This document shows, piece by piece, positions 8,847 through 18,456 of a stretch of DNA of 64,000 nt (position 1 is its first letter; each line of letters begins with the position of its first letter). The stretch is taken from positions 434,001 to 498,000 of the forward strand of contig NZ_CP054010.1 in assembly GCF_013267595.1 (NCBI RefSeq), read 5' to 3'. The position numbers and the translations under genes are program-made. The notes below the pieces were generated by a model. That model had not been told where the DNA came from, did no database searches, and saw only the letters and a program-made list of their open reading frames with translations. The DNA is from Prevotella melaninogenica. Lineage in GTDB: Bacteria; Bacteroidota; Bacteroidia; Bacteroidales; Bacteroidaceae.

Positions 8847-9973
8847 ACCTGAACTCGGGATAAGAAAAGTCTGCAAAAAGTTGGTAATCTCATTATATTT
8901 TTGTAACTTTATAGTTGAAAATCAATTATTTACAATAAACATAACGATGATTACCAAGGACAAAATTACTGAAATTTTCTGTATTGCAGATGACTTTTGC
9001 AAAGAATTTGAGTTAGAAACTGATAAAATAGGTCTCTCAGAAAAGAGTAAAGGGTGTCATCGCCATCGCAAGTGGCGTATGAGTAAGTCTGAAATCATAA
9101 CGATATTAATTTGCTTCCACTTTAATTCCTATCGTAATTTTCGTCACTATTATACCTTTTTCGTAAAAGAGCATTTAGCAGATTTATTTCCAAATCAATT
9201 GTCTTATAATCGTTTTCTTGAATTAGAGGCAAGAGTCTCTGTAGAGATGATGATGTTCCTGCAAATATGTTGTTTTGGGAGGTGTACTGGTATTAGTTTT
9301 ATTGACTCAACTTGTATTCCAGTTTGCCATAATAAACGTATTTGTCGCAATAAGGTTTTTAGAAATTATGCAACAAGGGGTAAGAGTACAATGGGATGGT
9401 ATTTTGGATTCAAACTACATCTTATCTGTAATGAAAGAGGTGAGATTCTAAACTTTATGCTCACTAAAGCAAATGTTGATGACCGAGACGAAAATGTATT
9501 TAACAGGTTGACAGACAATGTGTTTGGTAAATTGTTTGCAGACAAAGGGTACATTTCTCAAGGATTATTTGAGCGATTGTTCAATGATGGAATAAATTTA
9601 GTTACGGGCATTAGGAGTAACATGAAAAACAAACTAATGCCACTTTATGATAGACTTCTTCTAAGGAAAAGATCTGTAATAGAGACTATCAATGATGAGC
9701 TAAAGAATGTAGCTCAATTAGTGCATTCAAGGCATAGAAGCATATTTAATTTCGCAATGAATGTTCTCTCTGCTATTGCAGCCTACAGCTTCTTTGAGAA
9801 GAAGCCAGCAGTGAACATAGACTTTGCTATAGAGCAACATTCGGGACAGCTTACATTATTCTAAAGTAATCTGTTTTATTATTATCTTTAGGCCCAATCA
9901 AAAGATTGAGTCTAAAGAGCCGTTGTACTAAACCAAACAGAAGAGTGGGATGATACTTATCCCGAGTTCAGGT
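8847..9973 (+). mobile_element. Complete IS982-family insertion sequence
   Basis: The element is 1127 bp long. It is bounded by perfect 18-bp inverted repeats, 8847-8864 (ACCTGAACTCGGGATAAG) and its complement at 9956-9973. Terminal ACC is usual for the IS982 family. A 5-bp direct repeat TATTA flanks it (8842-8846 and 9974-9978). One intact transposase gene fills it. Intact ends, duplication and open frame suggest a recent and possibly still active insertion. Confidence 0.93.
8947..9864 (+). CDS. IS982-family transposase
   Basis: A 305-residue DDE transposase. The start at 8947 (MITKDKITEIF) is preferred. The frame extends 22 codons further upstream, but those codons run back toward the IS end and look non-coding. 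Probable catalytic residues are D120 (SFIDSTCIPV), D199 (LFADKGYI) and E246 (SVIETINDELK), with spacing normal for the family. The C-terminus HSRHRSIFNFAMNVLSAI is typical. Full length with no frameshift. Confidence 0.95.
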   Translation: MITKDKITEIFCIADDFCKEFELETDKIGLSEKSKGCHRHRKWRMSKSEIITILICFHFNSYRNFRHYYTFFVKEHLADLFPNQLSYNRFLELEARVSVEMMMFLQICCFGRCTGISFIDSTCIPVCHNKRICRNKVFRNYATRGKSTMGWYFGFKLHLICNERGEILNFMLTKANVDDRDENVFNRLTDNVFGKLFADKGYISQGLFERLFNDGINLVTGIRSNMKNKLMPLYDRLLLRKRSVIETINDELKNVAQLVHSRHRSIFNFAMNVLSAIAAYSFFEKKPAVNIDFAIEQHSGQLTLF

Positions 9974-10001
9974 TATTAACTCCATATTTCGAGAGAAACA
10001 C

Positions 10002-10030
10002 AAAAAAAGAGCATACATTGTGTATGCCCT
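10002..10030 (-). terminator. Intrinsic terminator of thrA
   Basis: On the minus strand GGGCATACA, loop CAA, TGTATGC is followed by CTTTTTTT. The stem is at 10011-10017 and 10021-10027. It lies 24 bases after the thrA stop codon. Confidence 0.85.
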
Positions 10031-10053
10031 TTAGGTTTGGATTTATAGTATCA

Positions 10054-12489
10054 TTATATATTTGCAATACTCATAATGTTTGCAAACACACCTGCTGCGG
10101 TAACAGATGCACCAGCACCATAGCCTTGAATCTGCATAGGGTATTCTTTATAACGATCAGTTGTCAGTAGAACTATGTTATTAGAACCTTCAAGATTATA
10201 GAAAGGATGGTTAGAATCCACTTCTTTTAATGCAACATTAGTCTTACCATGTTCCATAGTGGCAACGAAACGCCAACGCTTACCCTCCTCTGCTAATAGC
10301 TGACGACGTTGTTCAAAGTTAGCATCAAGTTCTGGAAGACGCCTCCAGAAGTCTTCTACTGAACCTTGGAAATAATCATCAGGAACAAATAGATGCTTTT
10401 CAACATCCTCTTGTTCCACCTTGTATCCAGCCTCACGTGTAAGGATAACTAACTTACGAATGACATCTGTTCCACTAAGGTCTATGCGTGGATCTGGCTC
10501 ACTATAGCCTTGTTCTTTAGCGCGTTTTACAGTCTCAGAGAAAGGAACATCTGCTCCAATTTCGTTAAAGATGAAGTTTAGTGTACCAGACAATACAGCT
10601 TCTATCTTAAGTATTTTGTCACCTGAATTGCGTAAGTCATTGATTGTACCAATGATAGGTAGACCTGCACCCACGTTTGTTTCAAAGCGGAATTTGACAC
10701 CACGTTGAATGGCTGTCTGCTTTAAATGGTAATAATCATCATATGTTCCAGATGCTGCAATCTTGTTGGCAGCAATCACAGAGATATTATTTTCCAACAA
10801 AGACTGGTAGAGTGCAGCCACCTCTTTAGAAGCAGTACAATCCACAAACACCGAGTTAAAGATATTCATCTTTAGGATAATATCACGCAAATGTTCTGGA
10901 TTAGAAGGCTCACTCTCCTTTAGTTCTTTACGATAATTATCAAGACTTAAGCCGTCGTGATTGAAAATAGCATTCTTAGATGAAGCAATTCCCACCACCT
11001 TCAACTTTAAGTTAGAATTTTGCTTCAACTCTTCATACTGGCTCTTAATCTGTTCAATGAGCTTTCCTCCTACTGTACCAATACCGCAAATAAAGAGATT
11101 CAGCACTTTATATTCCGATAAGAACAGTGAATCATGAAGTACATTCAGTGCTTTCCTTAAGTCAGAGCCTTTCACAACAAATGAGATATTCATCTCAGAT
11201 GCACCCTGCGCAATAGCAATAACACTAATACCAGAACGACCAAGAACCTCAAAGAGCTTACCGCTTATACCCGGTGTCTGTCTCATGTTCTCACCAACGA
11301 CCGCCACTGTTGCAAGTCCACTTTCAGCGTGCATAGGGAACATACGTCCATCTTCTATCTCAAGTCGGAACTCTTCATTAAGTACCTTCACAGCATTGTC
11401 GGCATCTTCATCCTTCACACCGATAGAGGTATTATTCTCTGAGGCTGCCTGTGATACGAGGAAGACACTGATACCATTGTTGGCAAGAGAACTAAAGATA
11501 CGACGGTTGACACCAACAACACCCACCATTGAAAGACCTGTCACAGTAATGACCGTAGTACCTTTGATAGATGATAAACCCTTAATAGGTTTTTGATTGT
11601 TCTCTATGTGTGCTTTAATAATCGTACCCTGTCCATCTGGATTGAATGTGTTTTTTACCTTGATTGGGATGTTTTTTACACAAACAGGGTATATCGTTGG
11701 AGGATAAACGACCTTTGCACCAAAGTTACAAAGCTCCATGGCCTCCGTATAGGAAAGTTCATTAATGGTATATGCACTCTTGATGACACGAGGGTCAGCT
11801 GTCATAAAGCCGTCAACATCCGTCCATATCTCCAAGACTTCAGCATTGAGTGATGCGGCAAGGATGGATGCCGTGTAATCACTTCCACCACGCCCAAGAT
11901 TGGTAATATCGCCAGAGTCACTGTCTTGTGCTATAAAACCAGGTACAAGGGAGATACGAGGAAGGTCAGAGAAAGTATTTACTACAAGTTTGTTAGTTAG
12001 TTCTGAATCGAGACTTCTTTTGCCCAACTTCTCTTCAGTCTTGATAAACTCACGTGCATCAAACCACTTTGCTCCACGAATAAGCGTTGCTACTATTCTT
12101 GAACTTAGACGTTCACCATAGCTTACAATAGTGTCTTCTGTCTTATGACTGAAGTCGTGAATTAAGAATACACCGTAATAAATAGAATGAAGTTGCTCAA
12201 AAAGACTATCCACTTTGTTGAATAGCATCTCACGGTCATGTGGGTCGGTAATAATCGCATCAATCATCTTATGATGTCGTGCAACAATAGACTCGAACTC
12301 TGTTTTCCAACTTTCATCACCCTTCAAGGCAAGTTGAGAAGTAGCTATGAGCTGATCTGTTATACCACCTAAGGCACTAACAACCACAATAATTGGTTGA
12401 TGTTTAGCCTCCTTTTCTACAATCTTTTGTAGACTTAAAATACTCGAGACAGAACCTACGGATGTTCCGCCAAACTTTAATACTTTCAT
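10054..12489 (-). CDS. thrA: Bifunctional aspartate kinase / homoserine dehydrogenase
   Basis: An 811-residue fusion that catalyses the first and third steps from aspartate to homoserine, feeding threonine and methionine synthesis. The aspartokinase domain begins at residue 1 (MKVLKFGGTSVGS) with the substrate motif LGRGGSDYTAS near 200. Two ACT regulatory domains follow (about 315-465), with SMVGVVGVNRRIF and then TPGISGKLFEVLG. The homoserine dehydrogenase part starts near 470 (FICGIGTVGGKL) and carries SGTLNFIF and GYSEPDPRIDLSGTD. Length equals that of E. coli ThrA. It appears monocistronic: thrB and thrC are absent. A small G/C hairpin at about 12521-12544 lies in the leader and might be regulatory. 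Confidence 0.97.
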   Translation of the reverse strand: MKVLKFGGTSVGSVSSILSLQKIVEKEAKHQPIIVVVSALGGITDQLIATSQLALKGDESWKTEFESIVARHHKMIDAIITDPHDREMLFNKVDSLFEQLHSIYYGVFLIHDFSHKTEDTIVSYGERLSSRIVATLIRGAKWFDAREFIKTEEKLGKRSLDSELTNKLVVNTFSDLPRISLVPGFIAQDSDSGDITNLGRGGSDYTASILAASLNAEVLEIWTDVDGFMTADPRVIKSAYTINELSYTEAMELCNFGAKVVYPPTIYPVCVKNIPIKVKNTFNPDGQGTIIKAHIENNQKPIKGLSSIKGTTVITVTGLSMVGVVGVNRRIFSSLANNGISVFLVSQAASENNTSIGVKDEDADNAVKVLNEEFRLEIEDGRMFPMHAESGLATVAVVGENMRQTPGISGKLFEVLGRSGISVIAIAQGASEMNISFVVKGSDLRKALNVLHDSLFLSEYKVLNLFICGIGTVGGKLIEQIKSQYEELKQNSNLKLKVVGIASSKNAIFNHDGLSLDNYRKELKESEPSNPEHLRDIILKMNIFNSVFVDCTASKEVAALYQSLLENNISVIAANKIAASGTYDDYYHLKQTAIQRGVKFRFETNVGAGLPIIGTINDLRNSGDKILKIEAVLSGTLNFIFNEIGADVPFSETVKRAKEQGYSEPDPRIDLSGTDVIRKLVILTREAGYKVEQEDVEKHLFVPDDYFQGSVEDFWRRLPELDANFEQRRQLLAEEGKRWRFVATMEHGKTNVALKEVDSNHPFYNLEGSNNIVLLTTDRYKEYPMQIQGYGAGASVTAAGVFANIMSIANI

Positions 12490-12643
12490 TCCTGATGTTT
12501 ATTTTGTTATTATTTGGCATCCCCTTTACAATGGGGGAGGTGCAAAACTTAGCCACAAAAATAATAAGAAATATTGCAATAGCCAACGAATTTCTCGATA
12601 TATTTGAGTAAATTTGTGGCAAAAAGAAGAAGTTATACTATAT

Positions 12644-14218
12644 ATGACAGAGGAATATCAATTACGCGTTTTGCCCCAAGTTGCCTATAATGAAAACAAC
12701 ATGAAGGCATATCTTGCAAAAGAAAAGGGGCTGGATGAGCGTACCATTTATCGTGTTCGAGTATTGAAGCGTTCTATTGATGCACGCCATCGTGACATAT
12801 ATGTTAATCTGAAAATTCGTGTTTATATTAACGAATTTCCACAAGACGACCCTTATGTGAAGACTGAATACCAAGACGTAAGCAGTCGTCCTTCGGTCGT
12901 TGTGGTAGGCGCTGGTCCTGCTGGTTTGTTCTCTTCTCTGAAGCTAATCGAATTAGGATTGCGCCCAATAGTTCTCGAACGAGGAAAGAATGTACGTGAT
13001 CGTAAGTTAGATATGGCTTTAATCTCGAAGACACAAGAGGTTAATCCTGAATCAAATTACTGCTTTGGTGAAGGTGGAGCTGGAGCGTATTCTGATGGAA
13101 AACTTTATACACGAAGTAAGAAGCGTGGCCCTGTTGATAAGATTCTAAATGTCTTTTGTCAACATGGTGCATCACCTTCTATCCTCGCTGATGCCCATCC
13201 ACACATAGGTACAGACAAGCTTCCTCGTGTCATAGAGAATATGCGTAACACAATACTTGACTGTGGTGGTGAGGTTCATTTCCAAACAAAGATGACTTCT
13301 TTGATACTCGATGGTGATAAAGTTGTTGGTGTTGAGGCTGTTGATAACAGTGGAACTGTGAGTGTGAAGCGTGAGTTTCATGGTCCAGTCATTCTTGCTA
13401 CGGGGCACTCTGCACGCGATGTCTATCGCTATCTTGCAGAGGCAGGAATTGAGATGGAAGCAAAAGGAATCGCTGTTGGAGTACGATTGGAGCATCCTTC
13501 TCACTTAATCGATCAAATACAGTACCATAATAAGAACGGTAAGGGGAAGTATCTTCCAACAGCAGAGTACTCTTTTGTGACACAAGCACAGGGACGTGGT
13601 GTATATTCTTTCTGTATGTGTCCTGGTGGTTTTGTGATTCCTTCAGCAACTGGGCCAGAACAAACAGTTACCAATGGTATGAGTCCTGCCAATCGTGGAA
13701 CGCAATGGTCTAACTCGGGTATGGTTGTTCAATTAAATCCAGAGGATGTTGAAGGTGATGATGTTTTGCGTATCTTGCGTTATCAGGAACAGTTAGAGCG
13801 AGACACATGGCAGCAGGGAAACCGCAAACAGACTGCTCCTGCACAGCGTATGGCAGACTTCGTGAACAATCGTCTGTCGTATGATCTTCCTAAATCGAGC
13901 TATGCACCAGGACTTATTTCCAGTCCACTTCATTTCTGGATGCCATCATTTATCACAAAACGACTCCAAGAAGCATTCAGAACCTTTGGTAAACAAGCGC
14001 ATGGTTTCCTTACGAATGAAGCTGTCATGATTGCTTCCGAGACTCGTACAAGTTCTCCTGTTCGTATCCTCCGTGATAGAGAACGCCTCATGCATGTCCG
14101 CCTTGAGGGGCTTTTCCCTTGTGCAGAAGGTGCTGGTTATGCTGGTGGAATCGTTAGTGCGGGCATTGATGGAGAGCGCTGTGCTGAAATGGTTTCGGCT
14201 TATCTCCAGCAATTATAA
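12644..14218 (+). CDS. FAD-dependent oxidoreductase (COG2509-like)
   Basis: A 524-residue flavoprotein. The start at 12644 (MTEEYQLRVLPQVAY) is chosen over an in-frame codon ten residues upstream because family members begin this way. After an N-terminal domain of about 90 residues comes the FAD-binding dinucleotide fold (GAGPAGLF near 98) with FGEGGAGAYSDGKLYTR just downstream. The C-terminus GAGYAGGIVSAGIDGERCA is the second flavin-contact motif. Substrate is unknown. It is divergent from thrA, with a possible -7 box TAAATTTG at 12609-12616, and convergent with nadC. Confidence 0.88.
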   Translation: MTEEYQLRVLPQVAYNENNMKAYLAKEKGLDERTIYRVRVLKRSIDARHRDIYVNLKIRVYINEFPQDDPYVKTEYQDVSSRPSVVVVGAGPAGLFSSLKLIELGLRPIVLERGKNVRDRKLDMALISKTQEVNPESNYCFGEGGAGAYSDGKLYTRSKKRGPVDKILNVFCQHGASPSILADAHPHIGTDKLPRVIENMRNTILDCGGEVHFQTKMTSLILDGDKVVGVEAVDNSGTVSVKREFHGPVILATGHSARDVYRYLAEAGIEMEAKGIAVGVRLEHPSHLIDQIQYHNKNGKGKYLPTAEYSFVTQAQGRGVYSFCMCPGGFVIPSATGPEQTVTNGMSPANRGTQWSNSGMVVQLNPEDVEGDDVLRILRYQEQLERDTWQQGNRKQTAPAQRMADFVNNRLSYDLPKSSYAPGLISSPLHFWMPSFITKRLQEAFRTFGKQAHGFLTNEAVMIASETRTSSPVRILRDRERLMHVRLEGLFPCAEGAGYAGGIVSAGIDGERCAEMVSAYLQQL

Positions 14219-14337
14219 AGTTGTTTGCTTCTGTTAGTAAGCAGGTCAATAGGCTTTGTTTATAGCTTGATAGAGAAAGTATTAGATTCCTTGGAGTACC
14301 TTTTTCTACTTCTATAGACTCTATCTTATCAAATTAC

Positions 14338-14420
14338 TTTCATGAAAAGAAATATTTATTTACGTGAACAAAAAGATTTCTTTTCATGAAGAAAAATATT
14401 TTTCTTCATGAAAAGAAATC
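14338..14420. repeat. Family C palindromic array, copy C1
   Basis: CATG or ACGT centres occur at 14341, 14362, 14385 and 14407, about every 22 bp. Each sits in a TTTCATGAAA-like palindrome, with AAATATTT-like palindromes between them. It lies between convergent genes. The same plan recurs near 26.6 kb, and a simpler form at 61.7 kb. It could act as a bidirectional terminator. Confidence 0.8.
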
Positions 14421-14445
14421 AGAGGTATTGGTATTTAACTAAGAA

Positions 14446-15312
14446 TTAGTCTTTTGAAACCACAGCCTTGAAGCTCATATCAAGTCCTTTAACACTATGT
14501 GTTAGTGCACCAAAGGAAATAAAATCAACACCAGCTTGCGCATAAGGAATCATCGTGTCAAAGGTAATTCCACCACTTGACTCCGTCTCACAGCGTCCAG
14601 CAACCATCTCAACTGCTTTTCGAGTATCCTCTGGTGTGAAATTATCAAACATGATACGGTCGCAGCCTTCACTCAATGCTTCTTCCAACTCGGTAAAGTT
14701 TCTTACCTCACATTCTATCTTGAGATCATCCTTACCATGGTCCTTACAATACTGCTTTGCCATAGAGATCGCATTATGTACACCACCACAGAAATCAACA
14801 TGATTATCTTTCAGAAGAATCATATCAAAGAGACCAATGCGATGGTTCATACCACCACCAATCTTCACAGCCTCTTTTTCCAGCATTCTCATACCTGGAG
14901 TCGTCTTACGTGTGTCTAAAACGCGTGTCTTCGTACCTGCATCAATGAGTGCTTGCTGATACTTATGGGTCATCGTTGCAATACCACTCATACGCTGTAA
15001 GATGTTAAGCATAAGACGTTCTGTCTGCAAAAGGCTCTGCGTTCTACCCTTCACACTCATAACAATATCGCCAGGCTTCACATGAGAACCGTCTTCTACA
15101 TAGACTTCTACCTGTAGTTCAGGGTCAAAAAGATGGAACACCCTTTTAGCAACATTAACTCCTGCCAAGACTCCTTCTTCCTTAATCAGTAATCTACTTT
15201 CACCCTTAGCATCAGCAGGGATGCAGCAAAGCGTTGTATGGTCACCATCACCTATATCCTCACTGAAAGCGAGTTCGATAAGTTTATCGTTTAGTTCTTC
15301 TACTGACAACAT
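14446..15312 (-). CDS. nadC: Nicotinate-nucleotide pyrophosphorylase (carboxylating)
   Basis: A 288-residue quinolinate phosphoribosyltransferase. It converts quinolinate and PRPP to nicotinate mononucleotide, CO2 and pyrophosphate in de novo NAD synthesis. Typical segments are GDGDHTTLCCIP near the N-terminus, ERLMLNILQRMSGIAT, the DTRKTTPGMR phosphate-binding motif, GGGMNHRIGLFDMILLKDNH, and SSGGITFDTMIPYAQAGVDF. Length is normal. It is the last gene of nadB-nadA-nadC, starting 15 bases after nadA. Confidence 0.97.
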   Translation of the reverse strand: MLSVEELNDKLIELAFSEDIGDGDHTTLCCIPADAKGESRLLIKEEGVLAGVNVAKRVFHLFDPELQVEVYVEDGSHVKPGDIVMSVKGRTQSLLQTERLMLNILQRMSGIATMTHKYQQALIDAGTKTRVLDTRKTTPGMRMLEKEAVKIGGGMNHRIGLFDMILLKDNHVDFCGGVHNAISMAKQYCKDHGKDDLKIECEVRNFTELEEALSEGCDRIMFDNFTPEDTRKAVEMVAGRCETESSGGITFDTMIPYAQAGVDFISFGALTHSVKGLDMSFKAVVSKD

Positions 15313-15327
15313 AATAATATCTTTAAA

Positions 15328-16320
15328 TTATAAACCTAATCTGTTTGAGATATCCAACATTCTATGAATTGATTTGACAGCCCTCTTTGCCATTTCTGGC
15401 TCAACCTCAATAGCAGGCCACTCATACTTCAAGCAATTATACAGCTTCCTCAAAGTAATATATTTCATATACTCACACTCATTACAAGGGCTATCGCTAT
15501 CATTAGGAGGAGCAGGAATAAAGGTCTTTTGTGGAGCCAATCGCTGCATTTCAACAAGAATACCACTCTCCGTCACCACAATAAACTCCTGAGCATCATT
15601 CTCAACACTATACTTCAATAAGGCAGATGTACTTCCAACCTTATCAGCTAAGCAGAGTACAGTAGGTGGACACTCAGGATGAGCCAGTACTTTTGCTGCA
15701 GGATGTTCGCGTTTTAACTGCTGAATCTTCTCTACAGAGAACCTATCATGAACTTCACATGCACCATCCCAAAGCAACATCTCACGTCCTGTTTGCTCGC
15801 TGATATAATGTCCTAAGTTCCTATCTGGTCCAAAAATGATAGGAGTATCCTTTGGTAAAGACTCAACAATCTGCTTTGCATTACTGCTCGTCACTACAAC
15901 ATCTGTCACAGCTTTGGTTGCTGCAGTTGTATTGACATAGCTTACCACGGTATGATTAGGGTGTGCTTTTACAAACTTTTCAAACTCATCGGCTGGACAA
16001 CTCTCTGCCAACGAACAAGAGGCGTTAAGGTCAGGGACGAGTATAGTCTTCTCAGGACATAAGATTTTATTTGTCTCACCCATGAAATGTACGCCGCACA
16101 TAACGATGATATCGGCATCTGTAGTAGCTGCCTTTTGTGCCAAAGCCAAACTATCACCTACAAAATCTGCCAACTCCTGAATTACGCCTTCTGTGTAATA
16201 ATGCGCCATGATAAGTGCATTCTTTTCCTTACACATTCGACGAATTTCAGTTTTCACATCTGTCCCTTCAGGAATAGGTTCATCTATAAAGCCCTGTTCC
16301 AGCCATTTTTTTTCAATCAT
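15328..16320 (-). CDS. nadA: Quinolinate synthase
   Basis: A 330-residue [4Fe-4S] enzyme that condenses iminoaspartate with dihydroxyacetone phosphate to give quinolinate. The start at 16320 (MIEKKWLEQGF) is preferred over a codon ten residues upstream, which would add an unlikely sequence. The three expected cluster cysteines are seen in MCGVHFMGET, PECPPTVLC and NECEYMKYITL. NALIMAHYYTEGVIQELADF is the usual substrate-binding N-terminal region. It sits between nadB and nadC in one operon. Confidence 0.96.
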   Translation of the reverse strand: MIEKKWLEQGFIDEPIPEGTDVKTEIRRMCKEKNALIMAHYYTEGVIQELADFVGDSLALAQKAATTDADIIVMCGVHFMGETNKILCPEKTILVPDLNASCSLAESCPADEFEKFVKAHPNHTVVSYVNTTAATKAVTDVVVTSSNAKQIVESLPKDTPIIFGPDRNLGHYISEQTGREMLLWDGACEVHDRFSVEKIQQLKREHPAAKVLAHPECPPTVLCLADKVGSTSALLKYSVENDAQEFIVVTESGILVEMQRLAPQKTFIPAPPNDSDSPCNECEYMKYITLRKLYNCLKYEWPAIEVEPEMAKRAVKSIHRMLDISNRLGL

Positions 16321-16391
16321 TCTATTTTGTATTATAAGCTGAGAGTACAATGGTTATTGTGCTTCTCTCATCATCTATCTATACTCTTTTA

Positions 16392-17981
16392 CTACTTCTC
16401 GTCATATGCATGCTTCGGATAATCTACTGTGTAGTGCAATCCTCGACTTTCCTTTCGCTCTATGGCTTGTCGTGTTATCAGATAACCGACATTTATCATA
16501 TTACGGAGTTCGCATATATCCTTCGTTGCCGTCACACGCTTAAATAGGCTTTCTGTCTCCTCATACAATAAGTCGAGTCTTGCCCAAGCACGCTTCAAAC
16601 GTAAATCACTTCGAACAATACCAACATAATTGCTCATGATTTCGCCAACTTCCTTAATACTCTGTGTGATTAAAACATGCTCTTCATTGGTCATTGTGCC
16701 TTCATCGTTCCACTCAGGAATATTTGTATTAAAGTCATAGTTGTCAATCATTTGAAGCGTATGTTCTGCTGCAGACTTAGCATAGACGACTGCTTCTATC
16801 AGCGAGTTACTGGCAAGTCGGTTTCCACCATGCAACCCCGTACATGAACATTCACCAACAGCATAGAGTCTATGAATAGAACTTTCTGCATTCAAATCGA
16901 CCTTTATACCTCCGCACATATAGTGAGCACTGGGGCAAACAGGGATATATTCTTTTGTTATATCAATCCCAACGCTCAAACACTTCTCATAGATATGTGG
17001 GAAATGACGCTTCGTTTCTTCAGCATCCTTATGTGTCAGGTCAAGACAAACATGATTTAGTCCGTGAATCTTCATCTCATGGTCGATAGCTCGAGCAACG
17101 ATATCACGTGGAGCAAGAGAAAGACGTTTATCATACTTTTGCATGAACTCTTGACCATTAGGAAGTCGCAACACCCCACCATAGCCACGCATAGCCTCAG
17201 TAATCAGAAATGCTGGATGCGTCTCAGAAGGATTGTAAAGAACCGTCGGGTGAAACTGTACGAACTCCATATCCTTTACCGTTCCCTTTGCTCGATAAAC
17301 CATTGCAATACCATCTCCAGTAGCTATCACTGGATTAGATGTCATTGCGTAGACTGCCCCCACTCCACCTGTAGCCATGAGTGTTACTTTACTTAAGAAG
17401 GTTTCTACCTTTTTCGTTTCAGGATTGAGGATATACGCACCATAACATTCTATATCTGGGGTTCTGCGTGTCACCTTTATACCCAAGTGGTGTTGCGTGA
17501 TAATCTCAACAGCATAGTGATTTTCGAAGACTGTAATATTTGGGTTAGCTCTCACCGCATTCATCAATCCACGCTGTATCTCAAAGCCTGTATCATCAGC
17601 ATGATGAAGAATACGAAAGTCGCTGTGCCCTCCTTCACGATGTAGGTCGTATGTACCGTCTTTATGCTTATCAAAATTTACACCCCAGTTAACAAGCGCT
17701 TTGATAGCTTCTGGCGCATTACACACAACTTGTCTTACAGCTAAAGGGTCAGAAATATAATCACCAGCGACCATAGTATCGTTGATGTGCTTCTCAAAAT
17801 TGTCTATGGCAAGGTTCGTTACAGCTGCTATTCCTCCTTGTGCTTTAGCCGTATTGGCTTCGTCCAAAGAAGTTTTGCAAACAAGGGCAACCTTTCCCTT
17901 ACCACTATTTGCCACACTCAGTGCATAACTCATTCCTGCTATACCGCTACCGATAACCAGAAAATCGAATTTGTGTATCAT
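16392..17981 (-). CDS. nadB: L-aspartate oxidase
   Basis: A 529-residue flavoprotein that oxidises L-aspartate to iminoaspartate, the NadA substrate. The start at 17981 (MIHKFDFLVIGSGIAGM) puts the FAD-binding motif at once after the initiator. Thirteen upstream codons are open but not family-like. Further motifs are TAKAQGGIAAV, the REGGHS region, QFHPTVL, and the C-terminal GECSCTGLHGGNRLASNSL. Length is normal. It is the first gene of the NAD operon. Confidence 0.96.
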   Translation of the reverse strand: MIHKFDFLVIGSGIAGMSYALSVANSGKGKVALVCKTSLDEANTAKAQGGIAAVTNLAIDNFEKHINDTMVAGDYISDPLAVRQVVCNAPEAIKALVNWGVNFDKHKDGTYDLHREGGHSDFRILHHADDTGFEIQRGLMNAVRANPNITVFENHYAVEIITQHHLGIKVTRRTPDIECYGAYILNPETKKVETFLSKVTLMATGGVGAVYAMTSNPVIATGDGIAMVYRAKGTVKDMEFVQFHPTVLYNPSETHPAFLITEAMRGYGGVLRLPNGQEFMQKYDKRLSLAPRDIVARAIDHEMKIHGLNHVCLDLTHKDAEETKRHFPHIYEKCLSVGIDITKEYIPVCPSAHYMCGGIKVDLNAESSIHRLYAVGECSCTGLHGGNRLASNSLIEAVVYAKSAAEHTLQMIDNYDFNTNIPEWNDEGTMTNEEHVLITQSIKEVGEIMSNYVGIVRSDLRLKRAWARLDLLYEETESLFKRVTATKDICELRNMINVGYLITRQAIERKESRGLHYTVDYPKHAYDEK

Positions 17982-18017
17982 AATATGATTCCTTCTGATA
18001 TCAAAAATTAATCGGTA

Positions 18018-18025
18018 CAAAAGTA
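18018..18025 (-). promoter_or_regulatory. Probable -7 box of the nadBAC operon
   Basis: On the minus strand this reads TACTTTTG, matching TAnnTTTG. It predicts a leader of about 30 bases before nadB. Confidence 0.55.
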
Positions 18026-18205
18026 ATAAAAATTACCATAACAATGGTAAGAAAAGAGCATATATATTTATGCGTGCATGAGAAAACTTTTTCTTCTCCT
18101 ATCAAACACGAGAACCTTTTTCTCTGAATTAAGTATAAGCAATCCTCTTTTAGCACGTTTCCAATCCCAGTATTGATGCTTTTTATATGCTGTCCGAATA
18201 CTGCG

Positions 18206-18276
18206 CACATCATGTGCGGAGGCTTAACACATATAGTGCGAAGGCTTAACACCATTGGTGCGGAGTACTAACACAT
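18206..18276. repeat. Family B alternating-palindrome array, copy B1
   Basis: Three 11-bp palindrome-like blocks (CACATCATGTG, CACATATAGTG, CACCATTGGTG) start at 18206, 18228 and 18250. Each is separated by an 11-bp spacer (CGGAGGCTTAA, CGAAGGCTTAA, CGGAGTACTAA), giving a strict 22-bp period. A partial fourth block follows. It lies between the nadB promoter and the rprXY terminator. Confidence 0.92.
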
Positions 18277-18369
18277 AATAAGGATTACTATAATTTATGA
18301 TATACTAACGAGGTTTTCATCTTTACTTTATACAAAATCCTTATCCTTCCACTTCCATATTGAACAAGA

Positions 18370-18412
18370 AAAAACGCTATTCAATCCCCTTAAAAGAGGA
18401 AAGAATAGCGTT
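18370..18412 (-). terminator. Terminator of rprX-rprY
   Basis: Ten-bp arms AACGCTATTC (18373-18382) and GAATAGCGTT (18403-18412) pair. On the minus strand the stem is followed by TTTTTTC. It lies 45 bases after the rprY stop codon. Confidence 0.85.
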
Positions 18413-18456
18413 AATATTTAGTGGTTCTGTAAAGAGAAACTTACAGAATAAAGTTT

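Noticed and set aside
12521-12544. Threonine attenuator before thrA
   Set aside because: The short G/C hairpin has no leader peptide rich in Thr or Ile codons and no U tract, so an attenuator cannot be supported.
14338-14420. Origin of replication with DnaA boxes
   Set aside because: The palindromes are TTTCATGAAA, unlike TTATNCACA boxes, and no dnaA or other origin-linked gene is near.
18206-18276. CRISPR array
   Set aside because: Repeats and spacers are only 11 bp, the 'spacers' are themselves conserved between loci, and no cas genes are present.
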